Shown: positions 7,678 through 16,501 of the stretch, piece after piece
Position numbering within the stretch: the stretch's first letter is position 1
Layout: every line of letters begins with the position of its first letter
NCBI GenBank assembly: GCA_028817795.1
Contig: JAPPOU010000046.1
Location: forward strand, 1-43,396
Direction of reading: 5' to 3'
Length of the DNA: 43,396 nucleotides
Source: Alphaproteobacteria bacterium
GTDB taxonomy: Bacteria; Pseudomonadota; Alphaproteobacteria; Micavibrionales; UBA2020
The notes under the pieces: generated by a model
The model's input: only the letters and a program-made list of their open reading frames with translations
Databases searched by the model: none
What the model was told of the DNA's origin: nothing
Translations under genes and position numbers: made by a program

Positions 7678-9168
7678 ATGGCGGCAACAGTCAAAGAGAC
7701 CGAAAAAGCTGGCGAAACATTGGGCAAGATGCTTGTCCGCGCCGCACGGGAGGGCAACCGGCAAGGTATAGCCACGCTGATTGAAAAGGGAGCGCGGCTT
7801 GACTGCGCAGATATTGACCCCGATGCGTCGGCCCCATGCCTGAACACCGCACTGGAAACCGCCGTGCAAAAAGGGCACGCGCAAATTGTACGGCAACTAC
7901 TAGACGCGGGGGCCAGCACACAAAATAACGACCACCAAAGCCCTCTCTATACCGCGATCAAAAACAACCATACAAAAATCGTACAATTACTTATCACGGC
8001 AGAGGCAGACGTAAATATTGAAACAGGTAATGGAAGCCTGTTGCATGAAGCCGTCGAAGTAAACAACAAAAAAATAGCGCGGCTTTTGATCGCCGCCGGC
8101 ATCAACAAAAACCACATCCGCCCGCAAGACGGCCTGACCGCAGAAACCCTGGCCCTGACAAAAAACCACCGCAGCATGGCGCGGCTGATTGCAAAAACAG
8201 CCCCCACAGAAATTCACCCCGCAATCCCCAGAAAAGATAAGCTGGGCAAAAAACTGGCCAAGGCCGCCTTTTGGGACCCGGACAATACGCAACGTCTACA
8301 CAGACTCGTCAAAGCCGGCGCACGACTTGATGCGCAATACGTATCTGGCACCGCCCTGCACAACGTTGCATGCTTTAGCAATAATGCTGCGGCAATTGCA
8401 ATGCTTATTACGGCAGGGACAGATGTGAATGCCTGTGCCGTTCCCGGAAAAAGCACATCCCTGCATCTTGCCGCCCAAAACAATAAAGAAAAATCCGTCA
8501 ATACGCTTTTGCAAGCAGGCGCAAATGTCAACGCACGCAACAGCAAAGGAGAAACCCCTTTGCATATGGCTGCAGAAAAGGGGCACGCCAATGTCGTCCT
8601 TGCACTTATAAAGGCAGGGGCGGATATTAACATGACAGATTACCTGTATCGGAGCACGCCGTTGCATTTAGCTGCAGGAAAAAGCCACACAAATGTTATC
8701 AAAGAACTTGTGCATGCCGGGGCCGATACTACAATAACAAACTGCCACGATAAAAAAGCTTCTGACAGTCGCAATATAAGCCGGGAAGCGTTGGAGTATA
8801 TTCTTGCCGCCAAGCCGCCTGCACCGCCAAAAACAGAGCCAAGCCCCACGCCCTCTCCCCAAAACAACGCATGGCAAAAACAGGCAGACCACGTTATCGC
8901 CCATACCGAGGCCTATCCCGCGCTACAGCGCAAAATCACCGCACTGTTTAACTTTAAATCACAAGAGCGCAAAGAGATTAGCACCAACCTTGAAACCGGC
9001 GCGGAATCTATTGCCATTATCCCCTTTGCCCAGACGCCGCCTGCCTTGCTCAACGAAGCACGCAATGCCTTTATTGCCGCAGGGGGTAATCCTGCCATTG
9101 CTGTCATTCACCCCCCTACGAAAACCGTGTCCTTGCCCAAACCTATACCCTCAAAAAAACAAGGCTAA
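7678..9168 (+). CDS. Large ankyrin-repeat protein with shared C-terminal FNF domain
   Basis: 496 residues from ATG 7678, which has AGGA seven bases upstream; an in-frame TTG at 7624 lies in the -35 box and is rejected. Eight or so ankyrin repeats form two blocks (about residues 10-180 and 200-380), with near-consensus units such as KGETPLHMAAEKGHANVVLALIKAGAD. A Pro-rich linker (~390-400) leads to the C-terminal domain (~400-496): WQKQADHVIAH, KITALFNF, NLETGAES, AAGGN. It is the only member of this class in which the QC pair is replaced (SQERKE), and its tail, LPKPIPSKKQG, lacks the KGG seen in the operon members. It is monocistronic and on the opposite strand to the operon. Function unknown. 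Confidence 0.9.
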   Translation: MAATVKETEKAGETLGKMLVRAAREGNRQGIATLIEKGARLDCADIDPDASAPCLNTALETAVQKGHAQIVRQLLDAGASTQNNDHQSPLYTAIKNNHTKIVQLLITAEADVNIETGNGSLLHEAVEVNNKKIARLLIAAGINKNHIRPQDGLTAETLALTKNHRSMARLIAKTAPTEIHPAIPRKDKLGKKLAKAAFWDPDNTQRLHRLVKAGARLDAQYVSGTALHNVACFSNNAAAIAMLITAGTDVNACAVPGKSTSLHLAAQNNKEKSVNTLLQAGANVNARNSKGETPLHMAAEKGHANVVLALIKAGADINMTDYLYRSTPLHLAAGKSHTNVIKELVHAGADTTITNCHDKKASDSRNISREALEYILAAKPPAPPKTEPSPTPSPQNNAWQKQADHVIAHTEAYPALQRKITALFNFKSQERKEISTNLETGAESIAIIPFAQTPPALLNEARNAFIAAGGNPAIAVIHPPTKTVSLPKPIPSKKQG

Positions 9169-9200
9169 TGCTTTGATTTATAAATGATACAGCCCAGCTA

Positions 9201-9229
9201 TTGACATAATGTACCAATGGTTGTATACT
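9201..9229 (+). promoter_or_regulatory. Strong promoter of the 199-residue ankyrin gene
   Basis: A perfect TTGACA (9201-9206) and TATACT (9224-9229) are 17 bases apart. Transcription would start near 9236, about 32 bases before the ATG at 9268. Confidence 0.8.
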
Positions 9230-9267
9230 GAATATGCTGTCTGTAAGCTGGGCCTGAAAGGGGAAAC

Positions 9268-9867
9268 ATGGCTGATAATCCGGATAACGCATTCGAAAAA
9301 GGATGCCAATTGCTGCGCGAAATTGAGCGGCAAAATACGGATGCCTGCCTGCGCCTGATTAAAGACGGCGCAGACGTTAACATTACCGACCACGCCGGAT
9401 TTACCCCCCTCATGCTCGCAGCGCGCCAAGGCATCAACAGCCTTGTCACAGCGCTGCTGGACCAAGGCGCCAATGTCAATGAACGCGGCGGTCATGGCCA
9501 TTGGGCTCCTTTAGTGCTGGCCACCCGCAATAACAACCCCGTTACAACCACAACACTTTTGGAGAGGGGCGCCAATGTCAATACCGCCGATGGCGATGGA
9601 TTTACAGCGCTCATGGACATGGCCGTGCATAACCAAATCGGCGTTGTCAGCCTGATGATTGAAAAAGGCGTGAACTTAGATGCAAAATCAAAATCCGGCA
9701 AGACAGCCGAAGATATCGCCAAAGGAAACGGTCACAAAGAACTGGAAACCATGTTGGCCGGTGAACGTATCCGGCGCACCGTCGCAGCATTTCAAAAAGC
9801 GGCAGACGCCGGCACGCCAAAGGCACGACCCATACCGCAACGAAAACGTCCCTATATACCGAAATAA
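9268..9867 (+). CDS. Ankyrin-repeat protein with basic FQxA...GTxKxR tail
   Basis: 199 residues. Four ankyrin repeats (about residues 10-160) include GFTPLMLAARQGINSLVTALL and GHWAPLVLATRNNN. The last ~40 residues are a basic tail with FQKAADAGTPKARPIPQRKR. That tail matches the ends of the two ankyrin proteins at 19818-22231, not the FNF domain of the other class. ATG 9268 follows AAGGGG. The gene has its own strong promoter and a terminator shared with convergent rpsO. No signal peptide or membrane segment is visible. Function unknown. Confidence 0.88.
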   Translation: MADNPDNAFEKGCQLLREIERQNTDACLRLIKDGADVNITDHAGFTPLMLAARQGINSLVTALLDQGANVNERGGHGHWAPLVLATRNNNPVTTTTLLERGANVNTADGDGFTALMDMAVHNQIGVVSLMIEKGVNLDAKSKSGKTAEDIAKGNGHKELETMLAGERIRRTVAAFQKAADAGTPKARPIPQRKRPYIPK

Positions 9868-9870
9868 ACG

Positions 9871-9901
9871 AAAAAAGCCGCCTTATACGGGCGGCTTTTT
9901 C
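9871..9901. terminator. Bidirectional terminator between ankyrin gene and rpsO
   Basis: GCCGCC (9877-9882) pairs with GGCGGC (9890-9895) over a seven-base loop, flanked by six A on the left and T on the right. It serves the ankyrin gene on the plus strand and the rpsO end on the minus strand. Confidence 0.88.
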
Positions 9902-9922
9902 ATGCGGGCGGCGACCACGAAA

Positions 9923-10192
9923 TTAGCGGCGCAGGCCCAAACTGTCGATCAGCGTTTCATAGCGCTTGGCATCGACTTTTTTCAAATAGTCCAAAAGCGA
10001 GCGGCGCTTGCTGACCATGGCCAAAAGACCACGGCGGCTGCCCATGTCTTTTTTATGCGTCTTCATGTGCTCTGTCAGGTGCTTGATCCGCTGCGTCAGG
10101 ATTGCAACCTGCACTTCGGGCGAGCCGGTGTCGTTTTTAGCTGTTGCGTATTTCTTGATTGTCGCCGCTTTGGCGTCTTTTGTATTCGACAT
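9923..10192 (-). CDS. rpsO: 30S ribosomal protein S15
   Basis: 89 residues, the exact usual length of S15, from ATG 10190-10192 with AAGGAG six bases upstream. The family motifs are complete: [50 protein letters not shown]15 binds the central domain of 16S rRNA early in 30S assembly. It follows truB by 14 bases as the last gene of the rimP-nusA-infB-rbfA-truB-rpsO series. The pnp gene that often follows rpsO is not here; a convergent ankyrin gene occupies that side. Confidence 0.98.
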   Translation of the reverse strand: MSNTKDAKAATIKKYATAKNDTGSPEVQVAILTQRIKHLTEHMKTHKKDMGSRRGLLAMVSKRRSLLDYLKKVDAKRYETLIDSLGLRR

Positions 10193-10206
10193 CGTTTTCT
10201 CCTTTA

Positions 10207-11139
10207 TCAAAGGTTAAATAACCGGGCGGGGTTCAAGGCGGGGCCGTCTTTTTGCAAAAGCCCCACCGGCATGTCACCGTCGAGCGCCAGCACCGTATCT
10301 GTTTCCGCATCAATCCCCGCACCGTTCAAGCGCTGAAGGTCGGTGCGGGACAAAAGCCTGATGCCCTGACCGTGCCGTACCCGGCTGACCTCCTCTGCCG
10401 TCAGGACCAGAGCCGGGATGTCGTCCAGCACGGTTTCCAAAGGCAAAACAAGGTCTTCAGGGGGCGCAGATTGCAACATTTTCTCGAATTCGTCCAGTGG
10501 AATCGCGTCTTCTTCTGAAAAAACCCCCACTGTCGTGCGCCGAAGGGCCGAAATATGCCCGTAACAGCCCAGAATCCGCCCCATATCGCGGGCAATCGAC
10601 CGGACATAGGTGCCCTTGCCGCACTGCATCTCGAAGATGGCCGAATCGGTATCTGTCTCCAAAAGCTGCAAATCATAGACCGTGACGATACGGGGCTGGA
10701 CGGCCACCTCTTCCCCTTTGCGGGCCAGGGCATAGGCGCGCTGGCCATCAATTTTCACGGCGGAAAACTGGGGTGGCACCTGTTCAATATCACCGGTGAA
10801 CTGCGGAATGATGGCGCGAATATCCTCTTCAACAGGGCGGGCATCTGCTGTCGCGGTGGTTTCGCCTTCGCAATCATCCGTATTGCGTTCATCGCCCCAT
10901 GTAATCGTAAAACGATAAATTTTATCGGCATCCTGCGCATAGGGAATGGTTTTTGTGCCCTCTCCCAATGCAATGGGCAAAACACCTGTCGCCAACGGGT
11001 CGAGCGTACCGGCGTGCCCCAGTTTTTGCGCATTGGTCAAACGGCGCACACGGCCAATAACCTGCGTTGATGTCATGCCCATTGGCTTGTCAATATTCAG
11101 CCACCCATGCAGGGGGATGCCTTTTTTCTTGCGGCCCAT
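10207..11139 (-). CDS. truB: tRNA pseudouridine-55 synthase
   Basis: 310 residues, family length. TruB converts uridine 55 of the tRNA T-loop to pseudouridine. The catalytic motif [15 protein letters not shown] is present with the active Asp at residue 47, preceded by the family start [27 protein letters not shown] and the C-terminal region (residues ~245-305) are also seen. It sits five bases after rbfA and just before rpsO, the common order in this cluster. Confidence 0.97.
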   Translation of the reverse strand: MGRKKKGIPLHGWLNIDKPMGMTSTQVIGRVRRLTNAQKLGHAGTLDPLATGVLPIALGEGTKTIPYAQDADKIYRFTITWGDERNTDDCEGETTATADARPVEEDIRAIIPQFTGDIEQVPPQFSAVKIDGQRAYALARKGEEVAVQPRIVTVYDLQLLETDTDSAIFEMQCGKGTYVRSIARDMGRILGCYGHISALRRTTVGVFSEEDAIPLDEFEKMLQSAPPEDLVLPLETVLDDIPALVLTAEEVSRVRHGQGIRLLSRTDLQRLNGAGIDAETDTVLALDGDMPVGLLQKDGPALNPARLFNL

Positions 11140-11144
11140 TTTGA

Positions 11145-11546
11145 TTATTCTTCTTCTTTTTTCTCGATATCGCGGCGCACACGCTCCTGCCCCAAAAGGT
11201 CTTCGATATGCGCGGCCTCGTCAAAGCTGTTATCAGGGCGGAAGGTGAGTTTTGGTGCGTAACGCAGCTCCAGCTCTTTTGCCAGCGTCTTCCTGAAATA
11301 ACCTTCGGCGCGGTTCAGCGCGGCAACAATTTTTCCGGCATCACCGCCGCCCAGCGGCAAGACAAAAACATGCGCGTGCTTTAGGTCCGGCCCGCTATTC
11401 TCGCCCGTCACGGTAATCATTTCCGGATTTCCAAGATCAGGGTCATGAAGGCTGGATTCGCGCAATATCCCCGCCAGCAGGTGGCGAATACGTTCCGCCA
11501 CGCGCAACTGGCGCTGACCGGGAGATGATTTTGACGGGCGGCGCAT
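11145..11546 (-). CDS. rbfA: Ribosome-binding factor A
   Basis: 133 residues. RbfA is a KH-fold protein that helps 30S maturation and 16S 5'-end processing. The start QRQLRVAERIRHLLAGIL, the middle VTGENSGPDLKHAHVFVLPLG, and the LRYAPKLTFRPDNSFDEAAHIEDLL ending motif all match. The tail is acidic/basic (DIEKKEEE). It lies between infB and truB with five-base gaps on both sides, so is surely cotranscribed. Confidence 0.96.
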   Translation of the reverse strand: MRRPSKSSPGQRQLRVAERIRHLLAGILRESSLHDPDLGNPEMITVTGENSGPDLKHAHVFVLPLGGGDAGKIVAALNRAEGYFRKTLAKELELRYAPKLTFRPDNSFDEAAHIEDLLGQERVRRDIEKKEEE

Positions 11547-11551
11547 AAATA

Positions 11552-13975
11552 TTACCCCGTCGTGCTTTCCAGCGTGCGGGTGGTCGATACCATTTCAAAG
11601 GCCTCGATGACATCGCCTTCTTTGATATCATCGTAATTCTCAAACGCCATACCGCATTCATAGCCTTTTTGCACTTCCTTCACCTCGTCCTTGAAGCGGC
11701 GGAGGGTTTTCAGCGTGCCTTCGTGAATCACGACGTTATCACGCAGCAGGCGCACTTTCGCGCCGCGCTTGACCATGCCCTCTGTCACAAAGCAGCCCGC
11801 AACCTTGCCAGCTTTGGGGATGCTGAATATCTGGCGCATTTCGGCGTAGCCGATGAACTTCTCCGACACTTCCGGTGACAAGAGGCCGGACAGCACCTGT
11901 TTCACCTCGTCGATCACCTGATAGATGATGGAGTAATAGCGGATTTCAACGCCGTCACGCTTGGCCATGTCACGCGCCTGCGCATTGGCACGCACGTTAA
12001 AGCCGATAATCAGCGCGCGGGAGGCATTGGCCAGCGTTACGTCCGATTCCGTGATCGCGCCGACACCTGTGTGCAACACGTTCACTTTCACTTCCTTGTT
12101 ATCCTCGGTCAGCTTTTCCAGCGATGCCGCAATAGCCTCAACCGAGCCGTGCACGTCGCCCTTGATGACAACCGGCATGCCTTGCGCCGTGCCCGCCTGG
12201 ATTTCCTCGATCATGCTATCAATGCTGCGGCCCGTTGATTTCGCATTTGCCAGCGCCCGTTTCTTGCGCAGGCGGAATTCGGAAACGTTGCGCGCACGGG
12301 ATTCGTTTTCAACCACGACAAAGTCATCACCCGCATCCGGCGTGCCGTTCAGGCCCAAAACCTCGACAGGCTGGCCCGGAATGGATTCCTTCACGGCCTG
12401 GCCACGATCATTGTGCAAAAGACGCACGCGCCCCCATTCCGTACCGGTCACAAAAATATCGCCCTGACGCAATGTGCCCTTTCGGATCAACACGGTCGCA
12501 ACGGAGCCTTTACCCAGCTCTTGCCGCGATTCAACGACAGAGCCGACAGCGGAACGGTCCGGATTGGCTTCAAGGTTCAAAACCTCGGCCTGCAGCAAAA
12601 TCGCTTCCTCTAGCGCCTCAAGGTTCTGGCCTGTCTTGGCCGAAACCTCAACATATTGCACATCACCACCCATGTCTTCGGTGATAACTTCGTGCTGCAA
12701 CAGCTCGGTGCGGACCTTTTGCGGGTTCGCCGCAGGCAGGTCGCATTTGTTAATAGCGACAATAATCGGCTTTTCCGCCGCTTTGGCATGGCTGATCGCC
12801 TCGATCGTTTGCGGCATGACGCTGTCATCTGCCGCCACGACCAGAATAACAATGTCAGTCACATCCGCACCGCGCGCGCGCATCTCGGTAAAGGCGGCGT
12901 GGCCGGGCGTATCGATAAAGGTAATTTTCTTTTTGCTCTTGGTCTGTATCTGGTACGCACCAATGTGCTGCGTAATACCGCCCGCTTCGCCCGATACAAC
13001 ATCGGCCTTGCGAATAGCGTCCAGAAGCGATGTTTTACCATGGTCGACGTGGCCCATAATGGTCACGACCGGCGGGCGCGGTTTTAAATCTTCCGCTTTG
13101 TCATCCTCACCATAGATACCTTCTTCAACATCAGATTCAGAAACCCGTTTCAACGTATGACCGAATTCATGCACTAAAAGCTCTGCCGTATCCGCATCAA
13201 TCGACTGGTTTGCCGTTGCCATGATGCCAAGCTCCATCAGCTTTTTCACAACATCGCCGACACGTTCCGTCATGCGGTTTGCAAGTTCTTGCACCGTAAT
13301 CACTTCCGGCACCGTCACTTCACGAACTTGTTTCACATGCTCTTGCTGCGTCATCGCCATACGGGCGCGATTGCGGGCGCGGGCGCGGCGCTGGGCGGCA
13401 AGACTGGGGGCGCGGGCGTCACGCTCGCCCCCATCGTTCAAAACCTGGTTCACCGTCATACGACCGCCCGAACGGCGGCGCGACTGGTTATAAGGCGACA
13501 AGCCGGGGCGCTTGCCCGGCGCGCCAAGACCGGCATTGTCACGCCCGTCGCCGCCATAACCGCTGCGGCGACCGCGACGGCCACCCGGCGCTTCGCTACT
13601 GGGCGGCGGCGCGTCATTATAAGAAGATTTCGTACTCCGGCGCGCATCATCCGTCCGCTTTTTGCGCTCGGCCTCTTCTGCGGCATTAATTTTACGCAGC
13701 TTGGCCAGCTCTTCTTCGCGGGCGCGCTCTTCGGCGCTCATTTCCTTCACGGCTTCCGCAGGCGCGTCTTCAACCGGTTCCGGTTCATCCTTGTCCGGAT
13801 GCTTCACGACCAAACGCCCTTGTTGATAAGGAGAGGATTCTTCCGCCGGCGCGTTTTGGGCCTGCTGCAATGCGCGGATACGTGCCTCGCGCTCCGCATT
13901 CGTTAAATGGAGGTCATCGCCGCCGCCCCTACCGGCTTTGGGCGTGTCCGCCGCAGCACCGCGTTTTTTCCGCAC
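11552..13975 (-). CDS. infB: Translation initiation factor IF-2 (start uncertain)
   Basis: 807 residues counted from the GTG at 13973-13975. IF-2 is the GTPase that brings initiator tRNA to the 30S subunit and promotes subunit joining. A charged, low-complexity N-terminal half leads to the IF2-N module (about 220-270). The G domain follows, with GHVDHGKTS at ~308, DTPGH at ~353 and NKCD at ~410, then domains II-IV up to the C-terminal [11 protein letters not shown]. The frame stays open upstream except for one TAG at 13997-13999, and the expected IF-2 N-terminus lies beyond it. There is no clear ribosome-binding site at the proper distance from the GTG, so the true start is in doubt. The ylxR gene often found between nusA and infB is absent. 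Confidence 0.93.
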   Translation of the reverse strand: MRKKRGAAADTPKAGRGGGDDLHLTNAEREARIRALQQAQNAPAEESSPYQQGRLVVKHPDKDEPEPVEDAPAEAVKEMSAEERAREEELAKLRKINAAEEAERKKRTDDARRSTKSSYNDAPPPSSEAPGGRRGRRSGYGGDGRDNAGLGAPGKRPGLSPYNQSRRRSGGRMTVNQVLNDGGERDARAPSLAAQRRARARNRARMAMTQQEHVKQVREVTVPEVITVQELANRMTERVGDVVKKLMELGIMATANQSIDADTAELLVHEFGHTLKRVSESDVEEGIYGEDDKAEDLKPRPPVVTIMGHVDHGKTSLLDAIRKADVVSGEAGGITQHIGAYQIQTKSKKKITFIDTPGHAAFTEMRARGADVTDIVILVVAADDSVMPQTIEAISHAKAAEKPIIVAINKCDLPAANPQKVRTELLQHEVITEDMGGDVQYVEVSAKTGQNLEALEEAILLQAEVLNLEANPDRSAVGSVVESRQELGKGSVATVLIRKGTLRQGDIFVTGTEWGRVRLLHNDRGQAVKESIPGQPVEVLGLNGTPDAGDDFVVVENESRARNVSEFRLRKKRALANAKSTGRSIDSMIEEIQAGTAQGMPVVIKGDVHGSVEAIAASLEKLTEDNKEVKVNVLHTGVGAITESDVTLANASRALIIGFNVRANAQARDMAKRDGVEIRYYSIIYQVIDEVKQVLSGLLSPEVSEKFIGYAEMRQIFSIPKAGKVAGCFVTEGMVKRGAKVRLLRDNVVIHEGTLKTLRRFKDEVKEVQKGYECGMAFENYDDIKEGDVIEAFEMVSTTRTLESTTG

Positions 13976-13996
13976 CTCAACCGCAACTGTCCGCGC

Positions 13997-14128
13997 CTAA
14001 CGGCTCACAGCCACGCCTGTTTTTGCGCCTCCGGCCTTTCCCTTCAGACTCAGCGTGCCCTTACCCGACAAAGTCAGCTTTTTTCCGCCGTCTTTGTCTT
14101 TTTTTGCTTTTTCTTTTTTATCGGTCAT
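13997..14128 (-). other. infB: Severed IF-2 N-terminal segment (in-frame TAG)
   Basis: From an ATG at 14126-14128, preceded by AGGTG, the infB frame encodes 43 residues (KKLTLSGKGTLSLKG is typical of alphaproteobacterial IF-2 starts), then TAG at 13997-13999. The frame then continues as [13 protein letters not shown] straight into the annotated infB. The V-x-V-E-V-[RK]-K-[KR] stretch after the stop is also an IF-2 N-terminal hallmark, so the homology crosses the stop. It could be a point mutation with reinitiation downstream, or a sequence error. TAG is an ordinary stop elsewhere in the window (atpI). Confidence 0.7.
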
Positions 14129-14207
14129 TCCTAGGCACCTGTCGTCTGTTATCGTTTACATCATTGCCGCGCACCTTTTAAGGGGGCGGACTTCACCACG
14201 CACGGCA

Positions 14208-15767
14208 TTAACCGTTTGCGGCAGCATCTTCGGTCTCTCCGTTATCTTCTTCCTCTGGGAACCATCCGGCACGCGCGGCCATAATGATATTGTTCGCCTG
14301 CATTTCTGTCAGCTTGTCCTCGCCCACAATCTCGCGCAGCTCATCACCGGCAAGATCGCCCAGATCATCAACGGTTTTGACGCTGTTTTGCCCCAACGCC
14401 ATCAACATATCCTGCGTCAACCCCTCGGTTGCGATCAGCTCATCCGTCAGACCCAGCTCTTTACAAGCTGTGGCGAATTTCGCATCACGCTCCTCGATAA
14501 AGCTGCGGGCGCGCGCTTTCAGCTCTTCCGTCACGTCCGCATCGAACCCTTCGATAGACGCAATCTCGTCATCCGGTGTTTCGACAATATCTTCAATCGA
14601 GGTAAAGCCCTCGACCACCAAAAGATGTGCGATCACCTCATCCACATCCAAGGCTTCCATGAACAGTGCAGAACGTGTCTTGAACTCATTCTGGCGGCGT
14701 TCAGATTCTTCGGCCTCGGTCATGATGTCGATATTCCAGCCGGAAATCTGCGTGGCAAGGCGCACGTTCTGGCCGCGACGGCCAATGGCCAACGACAATT
14801 GCTCCTCCGGCACAACCACATCAAGGCGGTTGCTGTCTTCATCCAGAACAACCTTGGTCACTTCAGCAGGGGCCAAGGCGTTCACGACAAAGCTGGCGAT
14901 ATCGCCCGTCCATGGAATAATGTCAATTTTCTCGCCCTGCAATTCACCAACAACGGCCTGCACACGGCTACCACGCATACCCACGCACGCGCCGACAGGG
15001 TCAATACCGCTATCATGAGAGATTACCGCGATTTTGGCGCGGCTGCCGGGGTCACGCGCAACGGCGCGAATTTCAATCACGCCATCATAAATTTCAGGCA
15101 CTTCCTGCTTGAACAATTTCGCAAGGAAATCAGGGTGCGCGCGCGACAGGAAAATCTGCGGGCCACGCTGTTCGCGGCGGACTTCCGCAATATAGGCACG
15201 CACACGGTCGCCTGTTTTGAAGTGCTCACGCGGCAAGGCATCTTGGCGGCGCATATAACCCTCGCCACGGCCCAGATCAATGGTTACGTTGCCATACTCC
15301 ACACGCTTCACGACACCGGAAACAATTTCGCCAGCGCGGTCTTTATATTCCTCGTACATGCGCTCGCGCTCGGCATCACGGACTTTTTGGAAGATCACCT
15401 GCTTTGCCGTCTGCGCCGCGATACGTCCGAAATCAAGCGGCGGCAGCTTGTCGATGATGAATTCGCCAATTTTGATCTCTTTTTCGATTTTCTTTGCATC
15501 TTTCAGCAAGATTTTCTTGGCCTCATCAACAATCACCTCTTCGCCCTCTTCGTTCATTTCAGGCACAAAGGCTTCAACAACCTCGCGATAACGGAACAGC
15601 TCAATATTGCCTGATTTACGGTCAATTTTCGCGCGAATATCATGGTCGTAACCGTATTTGCTGCGGCCAGCTTTTTGGATGGCCTCCTCCATCGCAACGA
15701 TCACGACTTCACGATCGATGCCTTTTTCGCGGGCGACTGTATCTGCTACCTGGAGAAGTTCTTGCAT
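14208..15767 (-). CDS. nusA: Transcription termination/antitermination factor NusA
   Basis: 519 residues. NusA binds RNA polymerase and modulates pausing, termination and antitermination. The N-terminal domain (1-~125) is followed by the S1 domain (GEIVSGVVKRVEYGNVTIDLG, ~130-200), two KH domains (GACVGMRGSRVQAVVGELQGEKIDI; LAIGRRGQNVRLA) and two C-terminal helix-hairpin repeats (DVDEVIAHLLVVEGF and LTDELIATEGL regions), ending in an acidic tail. It lies 18 bases downstream of rimP in the same operon. Confidence 0.98.
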   Translation of the reverse strand: MQELLQVADTVAREKGIDREVVIVAMEEAIQKAGRSKYGYDHDIRAKIDRKSGNIELFRYREVVEAFVPEMNEEGEEVIVDEAKKILLKDAKKIEKEIKIGEFIIDKLPPLDFGRIAAQTAKQVIFQKVRDAERERMYEEYKDRAGEIVSGVVKRVEYGNVTIDLGRGEGYMRRQDALPREHFKTGDRVRAYIAEVRREQRGPQIFLSRAHPDFLAKLFKQEVPEIYDGVIEIRAVARDPGSRAKIAVISHDSGIDPVGACVGMRGSRVQAVVGELQGEKIDIIPWTGDIASFVVNALAPAEVTKVVLDEDSNRLDVVVPEEQLSLAIGRRGQNVRLATQISGWNIDIMTEAEESERRQNEFKTRSALFMEALDVDEVIAHLLVVEGFTSIEDIVETPDDEIASIEGFDADVTEELKARARSFIEERDAKFATACKELGLTDELIATEGLTQDMLMALGQNSVKTVDDLGDLAGDELREIVGEDKLTEMQANNIIMAARAGWFPEEEDNGETEDAAANG

Positions 15768-15785
15768 GGCTGTTTATCCTGTTTT

Positions 15786-16292
15786 TCAATTAACCTGTTG
15801 TTTAAGTTGCGCTGATTTTAAAAGCTCATCCGTCAGCATCAGCTTGGCTTTCTGGATGTTTGTAAAGGGCAGGCTATGCACCATGCCGTCTTCGGTTTCA
15901 AGGCTGACCACGGCGCCCTTGTCTGTGCCATGTATCTTGCCCTTGAATTTCTTTTGCCCGTTGATGGGGGCATCCATTTCCACGCGGGCTTCAAAGCCAA
16001 TGTGGTTTTCAAAATCGCGAAAGCGCGTCAGCGGGCGGTCAATACCGGGGCTGCTGACCTCCAGCGTGTATGCCCCGTCTATAATGTCTTCAACATCCAA
16101 AAGGGCGGACAGCGCCTTGCTCAGTTTTTCGCAATCCTCGATTTCCATCGTGCCGTCGGGCTGTTCGGCCATGACCTGCAACGTAGGTCGGCCACTGCCA
16201 ATCAACAGCACACGCACAATGTCATAGCCCAAATCACTGGCTGTGGGCGTAATCGCGGCTTCGATCTTTTGTATCAATGGCGGTTTCTGCAT
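15786..16292 (-). CDS. rimP: Ribosome maturation factor RimP
   Basis: 168 residues from ATG 16290-16292. RimP assists 30S maturation. Family motifs seen are GYDIVRVLLIGSGRPTLQVMAEQPDGTMEIEDCEKLSKALSALLD split over the first domain, and YTLEVSSPGIDRPLTRFRDFENHIG. The reading frame is open for 17 further codons to 16343, but that extension runs through the leader hairpin, so the internal ATG with GGA upstream is chosen. First gene of the rimP-nusA-infB-rbfA-truB-rpsO operon. Confidence 0.95.
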   Translation of the reverse strand: MQKPPLIQKIEAAITPTASDLGYDIVRVLLIGSGRPTLQVMAEQPDGTMEIEDCEKLSKALSALLDVEDIIDGAYTLEVSSPGIDRPLTRFRDFENHIGFEARVEMDAPINGQKKFKGKIHGTDKGAVVSLETEDGMVHSLPFTNIQKAKLMLTDELLKSAQLKQQVN

Positions 16293-16312
16293 ATCCTGTT
16301 CCGTCTGGCCCC

Positions 16313-16350
16313 AAACAAAAGGGCGGGCTCTTTTAGGGCCCACCCTTTTT
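16313..16350 (-). terminator. Attenuator-like terminator in the rimP-nusA leader
   Basis: On the minus strand, AAAAGGGTGGGC pairs with GCCCGCCCTTTT (12 pairs including one U-G) over a nine-base loop, followed by TTTTGTTT. It lies between the predicted promoter (16374-16402) and the rimP start (16292), so it would act inside the leader and not after a gene. This suggests premature termination control of the operon. Confidence 0.7.
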
Positions 16351-16373
16351 GTTTTTATTGGGATTTCAGGGGT

Positions 16374-16402
16374 TTTATATGACCAAAATAGCGATTCGGC
16401 AA
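16374..16402 (-). promoter_or_regulatory. Promoter of rimP-nusA-infB operon
   Basis: Minus-strand TTGCCG (16397-16402) and TATAAA (16374-16379) are 17 bases apart. Transcription would start near 16367, giving a leader of about 75 bases that contains the attenuator-like hairpin. Confidence 0.6.
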
Positions 16403-16431
16403 GGTTTTTTTTGCAAAAACCGGCTTTTATG

Positions 16432-16460
16432 TTGACATAATTATATATACATAATATAAA
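16432..16460 (+). promoter_or_regulatory. Strong promoter of the J-domain gene
   Basis: A perfect TTGACA (16432-16437) and TATAAA (16455-16460) are 17 bases apart in a very AT-rich stretch. It drives the gene starting at 16502. Confidence 0.8.
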
Positions 16461-16501
16461 TACGGGGGTTTAAACAGCCAAAAGATTCGGAAAGACAGCA
16501 A

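Noticed and set aside
3..14128. Reassignment of TAG as a sense codon, to explain the infB and ankyrin stops
   Set aside because: atpI ends at TAG right before atpB with a normal protein end, so TAG works as a stop here.
14055..15614. 519-codon open frame on the plus strand opposite nusA
   Set aside because: It is the mirror of nusA codon bias; the minus strand gives a complete NusA with all domains, and the plus product resembles nothing.
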